This document shows positions 12,148 through 12,148 of a DNA stretch of 12,148 nt, piece after piece (within the stretch, counting starts at the first letter, position 1; each line of letters begins with the position of its first letter). A model generated the notes under the pieces. That model did no database searches and was not told the origin of the DNA. It was given only the letters and a program-made list of their open reading frames with translations. Both the position numbers and the translations under genes were made by a program. Origin of the DNA: LiPW-15 sp964530925 (GTDB taxonomy: Bacteria > Patescibacteriota > Minisyncoccia > UBA6257 > 2-01-FULL-56-20); assembly GCA_964530925.1 (NCBI GenBank), contig CAZHBZ010000017.1, positions 1-12,148 on the forward strand, given 5' to 3'.

Positions 12148-12148
12148 A

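Overview
The window looks like a metagenome-assembled scaffold from a Patescibacteria / Candidate Phyla Radiation bacterium, probably Parcubacteria-like. This is inference from style: reduced-length core enzymes, most housekeeping genes without a Shine-Dalgarno (SD) sequence, apparently leaderless starts, and a TGT and UvrA shorter or more divergent than the proteobacterial ones. No rRNA or other lineage marker is present, so the placement is tentative. Three runs of exactly 100 N (1651-1750, 7499-7598, 9308-9407) are scaffold gaps. The third is false: the same 55 bases lie on both sides, and collapsing them restores one intact uvrA.

Layout. 1-5000 (+ strand): 3' end of a methionyl-tRNA synthetase-type tRNA-binding domain, endonuclease III (nth), truB (3' end lost in gap 1), a methylguanine-DNA methyltransferase (5' end lost in gap 1), tgt, and queA. 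A small membrane-protein gene on the - strand sits between tgt and queA. 4647-6219 (+): a membrane-anchored staphylococcal-type nuclease, a MazG-like pyrophosphohydrolase and a DEDDy-type 3'-5' exonuclease. 6361-8569 (-): two neighbouring secreted proteins sharing an N-terminal domain plan. One ends in a carbohydrate-binding-like module, the other in a collagen-like Gly-X-Y tract. 8570-9138: a long leader, divergent promoters and two structured-RNA candidates, each ending in an intrinsic terminator. 9139-11831 (+): uvrA. 11906-12103 (+): a small acidic protein of unknown function.

Two expression styles are interleaved. Housekeeping genes lack SD sequences and mostly lack clear intrinsic terminators; several intergenic gaps are filled by 7-bp tandem repeats that start at the upstream stop codon. 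Four accessory genes (3278-3538, 6361-7143, 7274-8569, 11906-12103) instead have near-consensus TTGACA-type promoters, strong SD sequences and GC-rich terminators, as expected for highly expressed single-gene transcripts.

Functionally the window combines DNA repair (Nth, MGMT, UvrA), tRNA modification (TruB for pseudouridine 55, TGT plus QueA for queuosine), nucleotide clean-up (nuclease, MazG-like, exonuclease) and surface proteins. The observations most worth following are the heptamer arrays, the 8780-9110 RNA region with a possible terminator/antiterminator switch, the paired surface proteins, and altered metal ligands in both Nth and UvrA.
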